Made by a program: the position numbers and the translations under genes. Of a stretch of DNA of 64,000 bases, positions 10,131-22,443 are shown piece after piece. The DNA is taken from the NCBI RefSeq assembly GCF_031143425.1, contig NC_090438.1:753947823-754011822 (forward strand), given 5' to 3'. Under the pieces are notes generated by a model. The model had not been told where the DNA came from. It searched no databases and saw nothing but the letters and a program-made list of their open reading frames with translations. This DNA comes from Pleurodeles waltl (taxonomy: Eukaryota > Chordata > Amphibia > Caudata > Salamandridae). Numbering within the stretch: position 1 is the first letter of the stretch; every line of letters begins with the position of its first letter.

Positions 10131-12080
10131 AACCCCTGCAAAATTATATTTACCAAATTAGTTACATAACTTAGACATAATAGTCTAAAGTGTAAGGTTT
10201 AAAAACTGTGTGCGTCCTACTGTTTTCAAATCTTAATTTTGCCAGCATAGTGTCATTCTTTCTCTGTCTGCATGCAGCCATTTTCTTTTAAAATAGCTGC
10301 TCCTTATGTAATTGAGCATTTAAAAAAAGGTGTCCACCTTGTGGAGTCCGAGTTTTAAATCTCTATGGTGTTTGATAACTCTAAGGGTGTTTTAGTGACA
10401 TACCATGATAATTTATTGCAAAGGTCTTAAAAAACATAATGATTCCCACAGTTCGGTAAGCTGTTATAACTATTCATTATATTTTCATATATTTGAGTAG
10501 AAAAATCTCATCAGAAATAATATAACTGTCAATTTGTTTAAACATAATTTGTAGATAAAATGTAAATGTAAAATAAAACACTATTTATGTGTTTGTTGAA
10601 AATGGTCTGATACAACAAGTCATAGAAGTGTCTCTAACTCGGCTCTCATCATGTGTTAGTAACAGTCTATACGTCAGTACCAGTTAGTTATGCTCTCACA
10701 TTCTAGCATAATCAATAATATGTATGCTAATCCTTTGCAAAGTATGAGTTGATAAACATACATTTCATCATAACATGATATTACATTGTTCAAGATCCTC
10801 TAAAAATCAATATTGTATCAAAACATATAGTATTCACTATTGCTATGCAATGAATCAATAGATGTTGAGTACAAAAAAACAAAATTGATGTCTTGTTTAA
10901 ATCCTACGGTCACTCCTTACAGATACTATCTGCACTTAACTTTAGCTAATTTAAACAAAATCCCTATATTCTGGCACCAGCACACTTAAACAGATACATC
11001 TGAAATTTCAAATTAATATACATGAACTCTGAGTTATATTAAATTCATTTTTTTTCCTGTATCCAAAACATTTCTTAAAAAAGGCGTTCCCTATCCACAT
11101 ATCTTGAATAATGAAAATGTAGAGACAACATTTTCCAAAATCTTTTGCCTTTCATTGCAATACTGAAAGTTGCCTCTAATATCTTATAGAGATAGATTGA
11201 TTATTCTATTAGTACTGTATGCTCAGTGTAAATATACTTCTAATTCTTCATCTATATTTAAGCCCTTCTCCTCAGCTCATGATTTATATATCTAAGTGCT
11301 TTCTGACTTTCTTAACTTCAGTATTTTATCACCTACTCTTCTATGTGGATGTATTATGCTAACCCTCTGAACATAAGCTGAAATAAATCTAATTCAGAAT
11401 TATCACCCCAGAAGTGTACTGCAACAAGGATGTTTAGTAATCTTGTTATGTATGATTCTCAGGTTTTCCTGATATCTTATTGTTAATTTCCGTATAGCTG
11501 ATCTTAAATAGAGTTTTCAGGCTTACGCAGGTAATTACAAATACACAGAAAGCAGAGTTACAATTGATAAAATCCTGTATCAGGTGTAATCATTTTTTTT
11601 ACATTACCAAAAATACAGTCTCCTTATTATTTGTAAATTCACAACACACAGAGTTCCTTCATCCACTGAATGTGAAGATTGACATTGGCATTTTTTATGC
11701 CTATTGTGTCTATCTTCATGGCTAAGGCACAGCACCTTGCACTTTCCTCCCTAAAGGTTCAAAGACATTTTTGGTGCATCTTTGCAAGGTCTTGAGACCA
11801 TTTTGCAACATTTTCCTGTTACGCATCAGAGGGAGGCCTTTAAGGGAGTAAGAAGTTGCACTGAGAGTAGCCCCATCGTATGAATATCCTTCCATACATT
11901 AATACATTAGTCTCTTGTGGGTAAAACTGATCCTCCCAGTGAGTGGCAGTAGCCCATGCCAAACCCGCCCCCCCCCCCACCCCCACATGTGTGGGAGTTT
12001 GACATGGCTGGCATGTTGACCAGCACAGAGAGGGGAAGCGATTGGGAGGTTGTGGGGAATTTCATAAATAATTGATACCT
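10076..12080. other. AT-rich sequence with no recognised gene
   Basis: No reading frame of note, RNA gene, terminal repeat or array was recognised in about 2 kb. A C-rich tract lies near 11968-11990. Source element unknown. Confidence 0.5.
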
Positions 12081-12088
12081 GCTCCTTA

Positions 12089-12500
12089 CCTGGGGTGTGC
12101 TCTCGATCAGATGACTGAAAGAAGACCAGAGATGTACCTTCATGGTAGGAGTGTGTAGGAGGTTGTATTGAGATACCTGGGATTTGATAGCTTTGTAGAG
12201 GTGACTACTGTGTGAGCAGAACTAGCATATGTGGCCAGTATAAGGGTGAACACTGCTGCCCAACTTTGAAGTGGCCTTCTTGAAGATGTTCTGAGTGGAG
12301 GCAAAAATGTCCTCCCTTTTGTCCAGGGCCTCTCCCTCCTCAACCAGCTTCTGCTCCTTCTCTTCTCCCCCCGCCTTCTCTTCCTGGTGAGCAGTACTGG
12401 CTGCAGGTATTGTAACTTGTAGATGGATTGGATTCTCTTCTTGGATTGTTCACCATCCTCCGCTTATAGACTGTTCAGCATCATCATCAAGGTCAATGTC
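12089..12500 (-). other. Exon-like minus-strand fragment, unrecognised
   Basis: Read on the minus strand, a frame runs from about 12500 to a TAG near 12225 with one internal TGA near 12460. It encodes an acidic start (DIDLDDDAEQS) and a charged, probably coiled segment (EEKEQKLVEEGEALDKREDI). A consensus 5' splice site (CCCCAG/GTAAGG) lies further on at about 12088. I do not recognise the protein. It could be a remnant of a transposon-encoded Myb-like gene or of a host pseudogene. The coding assignment is weak. Confidence 0.25.
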
Positions 12501-12599
12501 CCTAGAACCCAGAAGAACGTTTCAACAGATGAATTACATCAAATCCAGTTTTGTGGTATAATGTCAACAGAATACTTTAATAAACTTTCTTTCGAAAAT

Positions 12600-15500
12600 A
12601 AAGAATAAAGTTAGTACAATGTGTGCATAAATCAATATATACAATTAAGGGTTGATCTATGGATGGAATCATTATATCTCAACAATGTGAACTCAACTGT
12701 TGCAGCCCCAGAGATAATCTTTTTTGGAGATCCCCAGAGAGGTCAGCTGTTGAACTTTAGTCCTTGTAGCTGATGTATTCAATATATGCCAAGATGGAGC
12801 TGCTATAGAGATAGTATGTAGGTTCAATTGATTTTGTTAATCTATACAAGGCATCATAACTACAAATGCACATATATTAGAGAGACATACAAGAGATTAT
12901 TCATCACCAGGATACAAAAATTTTAACACTTGATATTCTTACAAAAAAAGAGAACAAATATAGTGGAATGACTAATGAGAAGATGTAGAAGTTAAAATCA
13001 TAGGTTCCCGGACTTACTGGAATGACGTATGGTAGTGGGCCTAATTGCTGCTGCCAGGCTGTCCCTTGATGTTGTAGTTGTGACTTTTTTCAAGGTTGAC
13101 ACCAAGGACTGTTGTATGACAGAAGTTGACAGGAGAGGGAGACGTACATAGGGGGGTAAGTCATTGCAAATCACACAAGAAGATGTAACGCAAATGGCTT
13201 CAGTGCTCATTTTGAGAGGCACAAAGATTCTTATTTTGCAGGTTAAAACAAGGTCTCACATATCTTATAGTGTTACCCTCACTGCACATTTCAGGGACTT
13301 TTTTTATGACAATGAAAGTATCTAAAAGAATAAGATGACATATTGAGCATGGTGCAGCACCAATGTGTGACAAAAGACTTACAGCTACTATGACAGTAAT
13401 AAATAAAGAGCTTTGATCCTTAGGCAAAAGAAAGAGCTGAGATTTAACTTACCAGTGTGTGGCATGTGTCTGCTATGTGGTGCATGTCCACATGTTGCTG
13501 CACTACTAGGAGTAGAAGGCGATGCTGTGACAGTGGTGAATGGGACAACACGGGCCCTTAAAAGGAAAACTTAAAAGAAGTAGGATGTAATGGTAAGAAT
13601 TTGCATGACAACATAAGATTTGAGTACAATTAAAAGACATGACAAACACATATTGGCATTTATGTTTAGATTTAAAACAACAAGTGAAAACAATCTTCTA
13701 CAAAGCTTGTTAGAATAAGGCCAACCCTGTCTCTGTAGGTGGTTTTACCTGCAAGACCTGTCCCATGTGTTGCCTTGTTGTAGATCCAGTGACTTCAGCT
13801 GAAGCAAAAATGTACTCGAATGAGTGGCTGTTTGAAAGAGTAGTGAAATCAACATTAACTGAACATGTATTATTTTTATGGCTTGTGTTATAGGATGTTT
13901 GTGAGACAGATATGGATGAGTGCTTATAGATTTGCTTTTAGAGCGATATAGAGAGTTGTGAGGGTGTTATAATCTTACCTCGTACCACATTAATGTTGTT
14001 GTGATGTGGTAGTCTAAATAGCAAATGAGGGTGCATTGTGAAGAGGACATCCTTCCCGAAGGCGGTGAGACAGTGACAGGATCCAGTTGGCACTCCAGGA
14101 AGAAATTCACCCAGCTAAATCCTGGAAAACTCCTTTACAACCACGTCTCATCTTGCCATTTATTTAATGTTTCCATGGTGCAGACCTCCTCCCCCGATAC
14201 ATTCACACAGCCTATGACCTCCTACCATAAGACTGCCTTCAGTGTTCCTCTAAAGGAGAATGGAGACAGTCCACGTAGTTGTTTGTATTGTTTTACTACA
14301 AATGTTCCTATTTACTGCCACTACAGGTCTCCTACTCCTTGCCATGCAGATGTCTCTGCCTTGTGTGGGGAGGTTCCAGCCCATGTGGGGAGTTCGCCTA
14401 TTCACTACTATGCTGAGGCTTCACCCAAGTGTAGAGGTCTCACCAGAATTCAAATAAGAGTATGTTACTTGTAGTAACTATATGGTCGTACATTATGATT
14501 ATTCTGACTCCGACTAAACTGAGGAGGTGGAGACAGGTAAGTCTACACTTTGAGGAAACTTTACACTTGGGTTTTGTCAATAGCCAAAAGTGGTAAAGTT
14601 AGTCAACAGTGTAAGAGCAAAGTTGTTACTTACAAGAGTAACTTACCTTTGTGAATAGCTCCAATTGTTTACTGTTTTTTTAGTTTTTTGTGATATTCAC
14701 TCGCGCCTCTGGGTCTGTTGCAAGTTCCCAGAGAGGTGCTAGCCAGATTACACTGTTGCAGAGTTCTGGTGATTCAGAGGTGGTTTCATAATTTGTCATC
14801 AGCATGTGCACTCCCCGTACCATCAACAATAGGAACAAACACAAGTAGGACTGAATGCCTGATTTGATTTGTCCCCAGGTCACAGTGTTCTACTTAGGAT
14901 GGAAGATGACCTTTGGATCCATGCTTCTGTTGGCTCGATTATGAGGCAGTGTCAGATGTGACCTGCATGGATGTGGAATAATCAGTAATTTTCCCTTATC
15001 AGCAGTAGAGTGGTTTCCAACCAGAGCCAACATGTCAGTAAATGAATGTGTGAAGGAAAGGAAGGAGATCGCTGTCAGAGGGGGTTGTGAGCAAACTACA
15101 CATCCCAGGCACCAGTGTGGGAGGCTGTCATGCTACCTGCCCCCGGCGGCACTTGCATTTAAGAAGGTCCTGCAGTGCAAGCTTCTCATGGGACGAGTGT
15201 ACGCGTGTGCATGGACCAAGTCCGAGTCAAGACCCAGCCTGTCTTCGCCTGTCATCGGCTGGAGGAGACCAGGCCGGGCCACGTCTCTTGGTTCAATGCT
15301 CCTCAAGGGATATACTTTCTCTGTTGGAACTTTCCTTTTGGCACATAGCTGGGTTACATTTGTGAATAGTGGACCCGGGAGGCTTGACTTGTATTTGTTG
15401 CTTTTTAAAATTCAATTCAGATACATTTTCTGCATCATGGGGAATAAGAAAGTAGCAAACAGCAGTTGTGTCCCAGCACCCCCTGCTAAAGGCACCTCCA

Positions 15501-15600
15501 TCGACTGCATGCTTGACCATGCCATAAGCGTCATAATTATGTAAATTGCTCTCATGGATAGGAGGTTGTCTTTTGGTTCAGGACATGGACTTAACCTGGG
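12600..15600. other. Unrecognised region with minus-strand splice-like sites
   Basis: No family-level homology recognised. Minus-strand consensus donors occur near 13014, 13450, 13747, 13978 and 14645. Between 15090 and 15300 the sequence becomes GC-rich just ahead of an ORF1-like frame and may be the 5' UTR of LINE copy 2. The plus-strand frame 14025-14474 (149 codons) resembles nothing I know. Confidence 0.35.
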
Positions 15601-15651
15601 GTTGGGACCTGGTGTATATATTTTATTCCCTGTGGTCCATACCCCACACCA

Positions 15652-16284
15652 GTGATTATAGCTCCCAATAGTTCACTTTACCAAACTCCAGCCCCTTCTA
15701 ATTATCAGAAGTCTCCCTGTCCCGCTTTTTTGGGAAGTGGCGCCTCTTGTCCTGTGCCTTCTATGAAATATAAACGAGGCACTCGCCATAAACATTTTAC
15801 CAGTAGCATTATTAATGTACTGTCAGCCCCATCATTGGGTGAAGATTTGGGAACTCGGCTTTACACTCCAACCACATCCCCTCATGAAGCTGAAGGTACC
15901 TTACATCTGACCAAGGACAGTTTGGCACATTTAATCAAAGGTCAATTTGAGCAACTCAGGGAATGGCTAAAAGGTGAACTCTCTCCCATAACTCTGCGCC
16001 TAGATGCATTGGAAGCTAAATTAATGTCACTTTCGCTATTCTCTTGTCAGTCCCTTCTAGTTTGTGACAGCGATATTAGTCAACCAGTGGGTTCTTTGAG
16101 TACGGCTATTATTCATCCCTATTCTATGCCTTCAAATAATAATTTTTTACCCGTGGACTCAGTAGCAACCAGGAAGCCTTCACCTGTGGAGCAGGCTTCT
16201 TTGAATCAACCTTTAAGTCGAGAACAGAGAGTTACTACCCGAGAATCACTCGCAATTATCAGTCGGGCCTCAACTATTGAGTAG
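15652..16284 (+). CDS. ORF1-like protein of LINE copy 2
   Basis: A 210-codon frame opening at an ATT/ATG cluster near 15652. A charged helical stretch (HLTKDSLAHLIKGQFEQLREWL... LDALEAKL, near 15900-16025) is a likely coiled coil, the usual ORF1 trimerisation element. It ends in ISRASTIE, much like the ORF1 end in LINE copy 1. No RRM, esterase or zinc knuckle is visible. The position upstream of degenerate ORF2 sequence supports ORF1. Identity rests on context and one helix. Confidence 0.4.
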   Translation: MIIAPNSSLYQTPAPSNYQKSPCPAFLGSGASCPVPSMKYKRGTRHKHFTSSIINVLSAPSLGEDLGTRLYTPTTSPHEAEGTLHLTKDSLAHLIKGQFEQLREWLKGELSPITLRLDALEAKLMSLSLFSCQSLLVCDSDISQPVGSLSTAIIHPYSMPSNNNFLPVDSVATRKPSPVEQASLNQPLSREQRVTTRESLAIISRASTIE

Positions 16285-16692
16285 ATGTTTGTTACCAGGA
16301 ACCTCCTCATTAGGTTTATTAGAGGTTGTGCTGACCGACTTGGGCAACTATAATGTCCTATTTACTTTAGGGCACCTACCTCTTTGTAAGTTGGTAACCA
16401 TCAATAATGCTATTTTTTTCGTACACAAAACTCCCCTGATGGCCTTAGACTTATTTGGCAACTCAAAGGCCCATCAGTTTTATCGTCTGGGCTACTGAAA
16501 CAGCATCAGGGGTTATTCTTAAACTGCCTGGCAGAAGATCTTGGAGAAGCTGTGTTAATCCATTTTGACAGCTTGAACCAGGCTATTAGGCAGTTCCTTC
16601 TTAAACCATTGCTAACGCGTCCCAATCTAGATAATTTATTCACTCTGGGACTCGTTTTAGGCCGATGAATCTTTTGACCCTGATTGAAGACA

Positions 16693-18239
16693 CCTTAAGA
16701 CAAGATAACTAATCAACATGTCAATCAATACGTCAATAACGTCATCAATATTCCCCATAACAAGTCAATTCAATGGCATTAATGAGAATCAGGACACACC
16801 ATGACCTTTCAGTCATGAATAACCACACCAGATTAAAGCAAGTTTGTGATGTTTATTCCCTATTGATTACATTCTACCAGCAAGTTTATTAGTCTCAAAA
16901 CCAAGTAGCACATCAACATTGTCATAATATGGCGACTCGAATAAGATTTCATCAGAGCAAAGATTATGAATATTAGAACCTAGCATGACGTCAGCATGGA
17001 TTAACTTTAGCAGAGTATTATTTTCGCGTTGGTCAACAAGGCATAGATTAAGTCATTTGTCTATTTGCGTCCGTTTGATGAACCTCTTAACTAACCTCGA
17101 ATTAGCATTGGCATGTTGGGCTTCATGCAAAACAATTTTGGTAACACAAATTTTAAAAAAAATCTAACTATGGTCTCTGTCAAAAGAAGCAGTTGGTACC
17201 TAGAAAGGAAAGGCAAACAGACAATTACAATTTCATCATCATACAGTTACCATCCGTAATGGGTCAGCATACAGAGTCAATCTTCGTCCTCAGGACATCA
17301 GTTGATTCGCCATCAGCCAGGAAACACAGCAAAGATTCAGTAAGACGGGGTAAGTAGGGACACTTCCCTCATAAGGAGGAGAAGTATAGAACGGGCAAGA
17401 TAAGGTAAGGATGGGTTTGGAGAGTCAAACAGCAAAGTCTTTAGGCAGAGTGACAAAGTGTCTGGGTAATAGCAAGAGTAGTTTGCAATGGCATCTCTAA
17501 TGGCTCCTCGTGTCAAAAGTTTTTATCCTTTTTCTGTTGTACAGTCCCCTAATTTCCAATTGTGCAGGTTTGGCACACCACTATCTCCGTCCAATGGTTT
17601 ACCGATCCTTACATCAAAATTGTCACCTCATAACAGTTCTCACGTAGTTTATTGGCTCCTGTGATTGACGTTTCCAACGGGTAGAATGTCTGGTATGATT
17701 TCATATTGTTGTGGTCCTCTCGCATCCCCAGTCAGTAGTTCCATTGTCTATGCCGGTTTAGGCGACCTTGTACCTGTTGCGAGTCTACACTGTTGCAGTC
17801 AGCAAGAATGTTTCCTTGAGCAAGTCAAATTTCATGAGAACGGATCTACTACAGTTACACTCATCTTCTAGCTTCTGGAAAAATACGATTGCATGTCCTT
17901 CAGCAAGTCAGCTCACTGCACGTTAGAAAAACACATTTAATATGAAACCGGGCAGCTAGGCCTCGTCTCATGCTAACTAAGGCCTAGTGAATTAATTAGC
18001 AAAACCTTAATGTAGAATTCTTAATACTAATACAAAATCATACATTAGTGCGTCAACAATTCATTATTAGTCAATTTTATCAATCACCGTATATATTGGA
18101 GGCCACTCCCCGTGGGCACATTTCAAACGCACGTTTAGTAAAACACGTTAATACATCTTCTATGTGGCATTATTATGCATTAGTTCATAAACATTCTTAT
18201 GTTCATTTATTTTAATTATAAGAGCTACGCTCCAACACC
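16693..18239. mobile_element. 1547-bp insertion flanked by 10-bp direct repeats
   Basis: ATTGAAGACA occurs at 16683-16692 and again at 18240-18249, exactly where LINE ORF2 homology stops and resumes. The insert begins CCTTAAGACAAG and ends GCTCCAACACC, with no clear terminal inverted repeat, poly-A tail or coding frame. On the minus strand an AATAAAC-type signal lies near 16848, so a solo LTR in minus orientation is possible, but TG...CA ends do not line up with the duplication. The insertion is well supported; its class is unknown. Confidence 0.6.
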
Positions 18240-18249
18240 ATTGAAGACA

Positions 18250-19500
18250 GATAACGGGGATCCCTGATGGTTTGATGAGCGTTGCTCGGCTGCAAACCGA
18301 AAATTAAGACAGGCATTAACTACCATCCCGAGAGTATAGACTAAGGTTTGAGCTGTTCGCCTGCCATATAAGACTACCCTTAAATTTAGGAAGGAGGTCT
18401 TGATCAACAGAGAGTGGAAACTTCTGGAATCAGCAGCAGTGGTAAAGAATAGTAAGAACTTTTGGAGTATAGTTAAGAAAACTAGGCTAAGGAGCGCCCA
18501 CAAAGGCCCTCTGCTGCAATGTAATATTTTAGGCTTTGACTGGGTCTCTCATTTTACGGCCATTTATTATTTAGAAGAGAATGAATCGATGACTGAAACC
18601 CTGTATACCACGTTTCTTAGTGCATCATCTTCTCCTGTATCTTTGGCTGAAGTCAAGGTAGCCATACAACAGAGCACAGGAGGGATAGCACCTGGCCCGG
18701 ATGGGATTTAAATGGATCTTATAAAATGTAATACAGATCTATAAGGTCCTTTAGTTACAAATGTCTTTAATTCATCTTTGAACATGCACATCCCATGCTC
18801 TTGGACTATATCCTTTATTGTGCCCATTTTTTTAGAAAGGGACACGGTGTGTCACCCTAGTGCTACAGGCCCATCTCTCTCATTGACAGTTCAGTTAAAA
18901 TCATAGGTGGAGTGACTTACAACTTCCTGGCCATATGGGTGCAAGAGCATAACATTCTATCGCCCTTTCAACTTGGGTTCCACCCCGGTCTAGGTACAGT
19001 AAAGCAATGCTTAAATTTTAACTTAATATTTAAAAAATAAAATTGTTAAGTGTTGTTCTATATGTCTGGCCGTTATGGATCTATCAACAGCGTTTGATTC
19101 TATAAATAGGTTCAAGTTATGGATGATGCTGCTGGACCTAGGTGTGGAGTTACCCCTGGTGAATTTCCTCCATAATTTGCACAATGACCTAGCGGCCAAA
19201 GTGCGTCTGAGCAGAAGTGGTGACATGTCTTCAGAGTTTCACCTTAGGCGAGGAGAGCACCAAGGTTGCATTTTGGCCCGTTTACTTATTCCCCGTTAGA
19301 TAAATGGTCTCTGTTCTCACTTGACTGCTGCTCAGAGAATAGCCGGTATACAGGTGCCGGCATTGCTCCCTGCAGAGGATGCAGTCCTATGGCAGGGACT
19401 CCTAATGCTCAGCGGTTGCCAGTGGACTGCTTCCTCTGCTTAATGAGTACTCTTGATTTGGTAACTAATTACGCAGAGTTCTAGATTATGTCATGTGGGC
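18250..19500 (+). pseudogene. ORF2 (RT) remnant of LINE copy 2
   Basis: Homology to copy 1 is visible in several frames: WFDERCSAANRKLRQAL near 18268, REWKLLESAAVVKNSKNFW near 18409, GIAPGPDGI near 18685, MDLSTAFDSINRFKLW near 19075 and EHQGCILA near 19257. The catalytic YADD has decayed to AEDA near 19372. Many stops and shifts separate these pieces. It could never produce active RT. Confidence 0.7.
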
Positions 19501-20008
19501 CGGGAAAATCAAATATGCGCAAGTTTACTGTGAAGGGTCATTCTTTGTGTACTGTGCGTGATTTCGGTTATTTAGGAGTTACTTTTAAAGCTGCATGATC
19601 CTGGCAGTCTCAGGTTATTAATGCACACCTTAAGCTCAGTAAGTATGGGAGAGTACTTTTTAAACTTCTTAGTTATAGAGGGAAACGCACTGTTCACCCC
19701 CCTTAAAATGTATTTAATGCTCAGTGTGTTGTGGCAGACACTTACGCTGCAGGGTCTTGGGTGTACCATCACAATCCCCCTCTTCACTTTGAGGAAAATT
19801 ACATATGTCGGAGGTTATGACTTTTACTTTCTACTGCCTCCAGCTGCAACAGCGTTATATTATACACGGGGTGCATTTGACGCCATTGCTGTTGTGGATT
19901 AGTATTTGCACCAATCCCCAAGCGTATTTCTGTAGAGATATTATTAATGATTGTCTTAACCTGGATAAGGGACGGGCAATTCCATGGTTGATTGCCTTAC
20001 GCCACTGC

Positions 20009-20299
20009 CAGTGCTTATCTTGTGCTTGTTGTTTCCGGTGCTGAGCACCGGCACTTGTTTTTGAGGGCCGGTGCTTATTCTTCTGCCTCAAGCATTTGCT
20101 TCGAGCAAAAGACACATATGGGAAAGACGGAGGAAGAGAAAAACGAAAAAGTGTCATAATAGGAGTGAGCTGAAGGGGCAGGGAGAGGCTTTAGATGTTT
20201 TGAAGAGGCCCGAGATGGCTTCCGGATAATTTCAGCAGCTGCATGTTTCAGAGAAGAGCTCTGAGCACCGGCACGTTTTTATTTACAAATAAAGCACTG
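20009..20299. mobile_element. hAT-type MITE with perfect 8-bp target duplication
   Basis: The element starts CAGTGCTTATCTTG and ends CAAATAAAGCACTG; the reverse complement of the end is CAGTGCTTTATTTG. The first bases fit the hAT terminal rule. It is flanked by identical 8-bp direct repeats GCCACTGC at 20001-20008 and 20300-20307. Subterminal CCGGTGCTGAGCACCGG (a palindrome) near 20035 is partly repeated near the other end. At 291 bp it has no coding capacity and would depend on a hAT transposase elsewhere. Confidence 0.85.
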
Positions 20300-21841
20300 G
20301 CCACTGCAAACTGCGAGTTAAGCATTTGTTTTTGCAGTTCTGTGAAAAACGAAGGCAGCAAACTAAGTTCATGAAAAATTCAGTTAGGATTTATTATAGT
20401 TTTTTTTTACTGCTGCTGAGCCCGTTTTTGTCTCTCTCTAGAGTCTAGACCTTACCCATTGGGAGAGCTCCCTTCTTTTTACAATTAGAGCCGGAAGGGT
20501 CTGGAGGCTCTTGTGTTTCGGAAGGCAAATCAATTTTTTGTGGGGTCCTGTTCTACCTTGTCCTTTGTCTGCTAAGCGATAATATAGCTTAGCGATAGTA
20601 TAGCTTAGCAGTCCTTTTTTAAAAATTTTGTTTGTGACTTTTTTAATTACTAAGGCAGGCGTCTTCTTGAACCCCTCTTAAACTCATTGGGTCATCGTAG
20701 TTGTCGAGAAGCCCTTTATCACCTGCAATTGCTGAACGCCCTCATTATTTGTGCGACGGTGAGTTCCTTCCTTAAGGCAGCAGTTACAGCACGGAAATCA
20801 ACGCAGGAGTAATCACTTATGCTGGTATTTGTTTGCCATCTATTGATTGATATATATGTTCGAAACGTATTATGAAGTATTTCTGTGATGCTCCCTCCCT
20901 GTAATGCCTAGATGTTATGGTTTGGGGTATGCTAGAATCTTATTTGTAACTTCCCTTTTCTTACTTTTTTCTGTTTCCTCTCTTGTATTTTTACATATTT
21001 GCTGGTCTGTGTGAACAATTGACGTACGATTTTATTGTGGCTGCTGAACGCAATTTGTTATGTATGGTTTTATTTATTTTATTATGACTGTTTTATCTCT
21101 GTTTCATGATTTTATTGTATATTTTATTGGTCTGTTTTTATCTTTCAAGGTCATGATTGACCGAATAAAGATTTCGTTGACTTGAATGTGCGATTGGCTG
21201 GGTATGTGCCAGGAGTCTGTTTAGTGAGACAATGGTTTGGTGAATGAGTCATTTGTGATATAATCTTCAGATGGAGAGTACCGAGGAGGCATGCTCAGGT
21301 GTATTTTCCTAGGAAAGCAGTGGACCTCACATGGGAAGCTTAGGTGGCCAAAAGTGATAAAAATGATTATGAAACTTGATAGAGCCTACTGTCCAGAAGT
21401 ATGTGGCAGAGGGATGAGTGGAGGAAGTCCACAAGAACCTTTGTTTGCACTCTAGGACTGGAGTTGGCTTAATTCACACAACAGAGCCCCCGTCTTTTAT
21501 CAAAATGAAAAGAGTGTTTTTTGTGTGCATGTGAGTGCGCGCGCGCTCGCGTGCGTACGCACCATGGATGTACAATTCATTTTTTTTTCGCCTGCAAAAT
21601 TTTGTGAACGGTACAATTTATTCCCTCTTTGAAAGTTGCATAATTTCCTGTTATATTCTAACCTTCACGACTGCGGCGTTGTTCTGTGTACTGTGGTTAT
21701 AACAGAACTACAAAATCATTTTCACTCTAACCACTCAGTCAATCTGGAAAATATGTAGAAGCTTTTTTTCTCCAGTTTTATTTTCTGCAGTTTTCAATGC
21801 ACGTCTAAGGCATGCAATTTTGTTCTCTGCAAGGTTGCTTT

Positions 21842-21900
21842 TTTTGCGACACAAATTGTCGCAAAATTCACAATTTTCACACGTGTCACAAAATTGTGAA
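21842..21900. repeat. Two adjacent perfect inverted repeats
   Basis: First: arms TTTTGCGACA (21842-21851) and TGTCGCAAAA (21857-21866), 5-base loop. Second, directly after: arms TTCACAATTTT (21867-21877) and AAAATTGTGAA (21890-21900), 12-base loop. They abut without a gap. Confidence 0.85.
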
Positions 21901-22431
21901 ATTTTCCAAAGAACTTTAATATGCAACAAAATTGTTTCCAGTTTCGCACACCCCTACAGTCTATGCTGGCATGGGAGATGGGAGTAGACATTGTTTTTAG
22001 CCTGCACACATCTAAATTGTTGCACTGCTGCCTTTGCTCCTTGACATTAGAAATACAAACCAATCCATAAGAGAATGACTTGAGTTTCGCATGCCAAGGA
22101 CGACAGTGCTTCCATGAAACACAGTACACTATGCTTCCCACGTGCTCTGGGGAGCCTCTTGGATTAGGTGACACAAGCCACCTCCAGCCAGTACTACAAT
22201 GCAGGGGACTATACCCTGGTGTGCAGGCCTTATTCCACCAGTGAGGGACTGGAGGGCACCAGCAGTCTGGAGGATTTCTATAATGTATGTAAAATATATG
22301 CTAGCTAAAGACACCTCACCAAACCCAACTGAAAGCACCTGTGCCCAACTATAAGAAAACACATTTATTAGGGGGTTGTAACAACCTAAACACCCCCCTC
22401 CACACACACAGCAGCACCACCACCACCTGAA

Positions 22432-22443
22432 GCTACGCCCCTG
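22432..22443 (-). mobile_element. Solitary hAT-like terminus
   Basis: The minus strand reads CAGGGGCGTAGC, a common hAT terminal sequence, followed inward by TTCAGGTGGTGGTGGTGCTG. I could not find a matching opposite end, so the element's extent is unknown. Confidence 0.35.

Larger units (their letters stand above)
15090..21169 (+). mobile_element. LINE copy 2, degenerate and interrupted
   Basis: Pieces in order: a possible GC-rich 5' region, an ORF1-like frame, the linker upstream of RT (frame from about 16480), a 1547-bp insert (16693-18239), then the post-endonuclease region (WFDERCSAAN, like WFSNSCREAQ in copy 1) and RT remnants, a 3' region, and the terminal GACCGAATAAA at 21159-21169, shared with copy 1. 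Most of the endonuclease is missing. A hAT MITE sits in the 3' region. The 5' boundary is uncertain. Confidence 0.6.

Noticed and set aside
14025..14474. 149-codon plus-strand frame
   Set aside because: No recognised domain, no homologue in the other elements, and no start or splice context; kept only as an unexplained region.
16987..16994. TGACGTCA in the 1547-bp insert as evidence that it is a Gmr1-like LTR
   Set aside because: Surrounding sequence does not match the LTRs; an 8-bp match alone is weak.
21520..21565. Alternating GT/GC tract as a Z-DNA element
   Set aside because: A short dinucleotide-type tract with no gene nearby; expected background.
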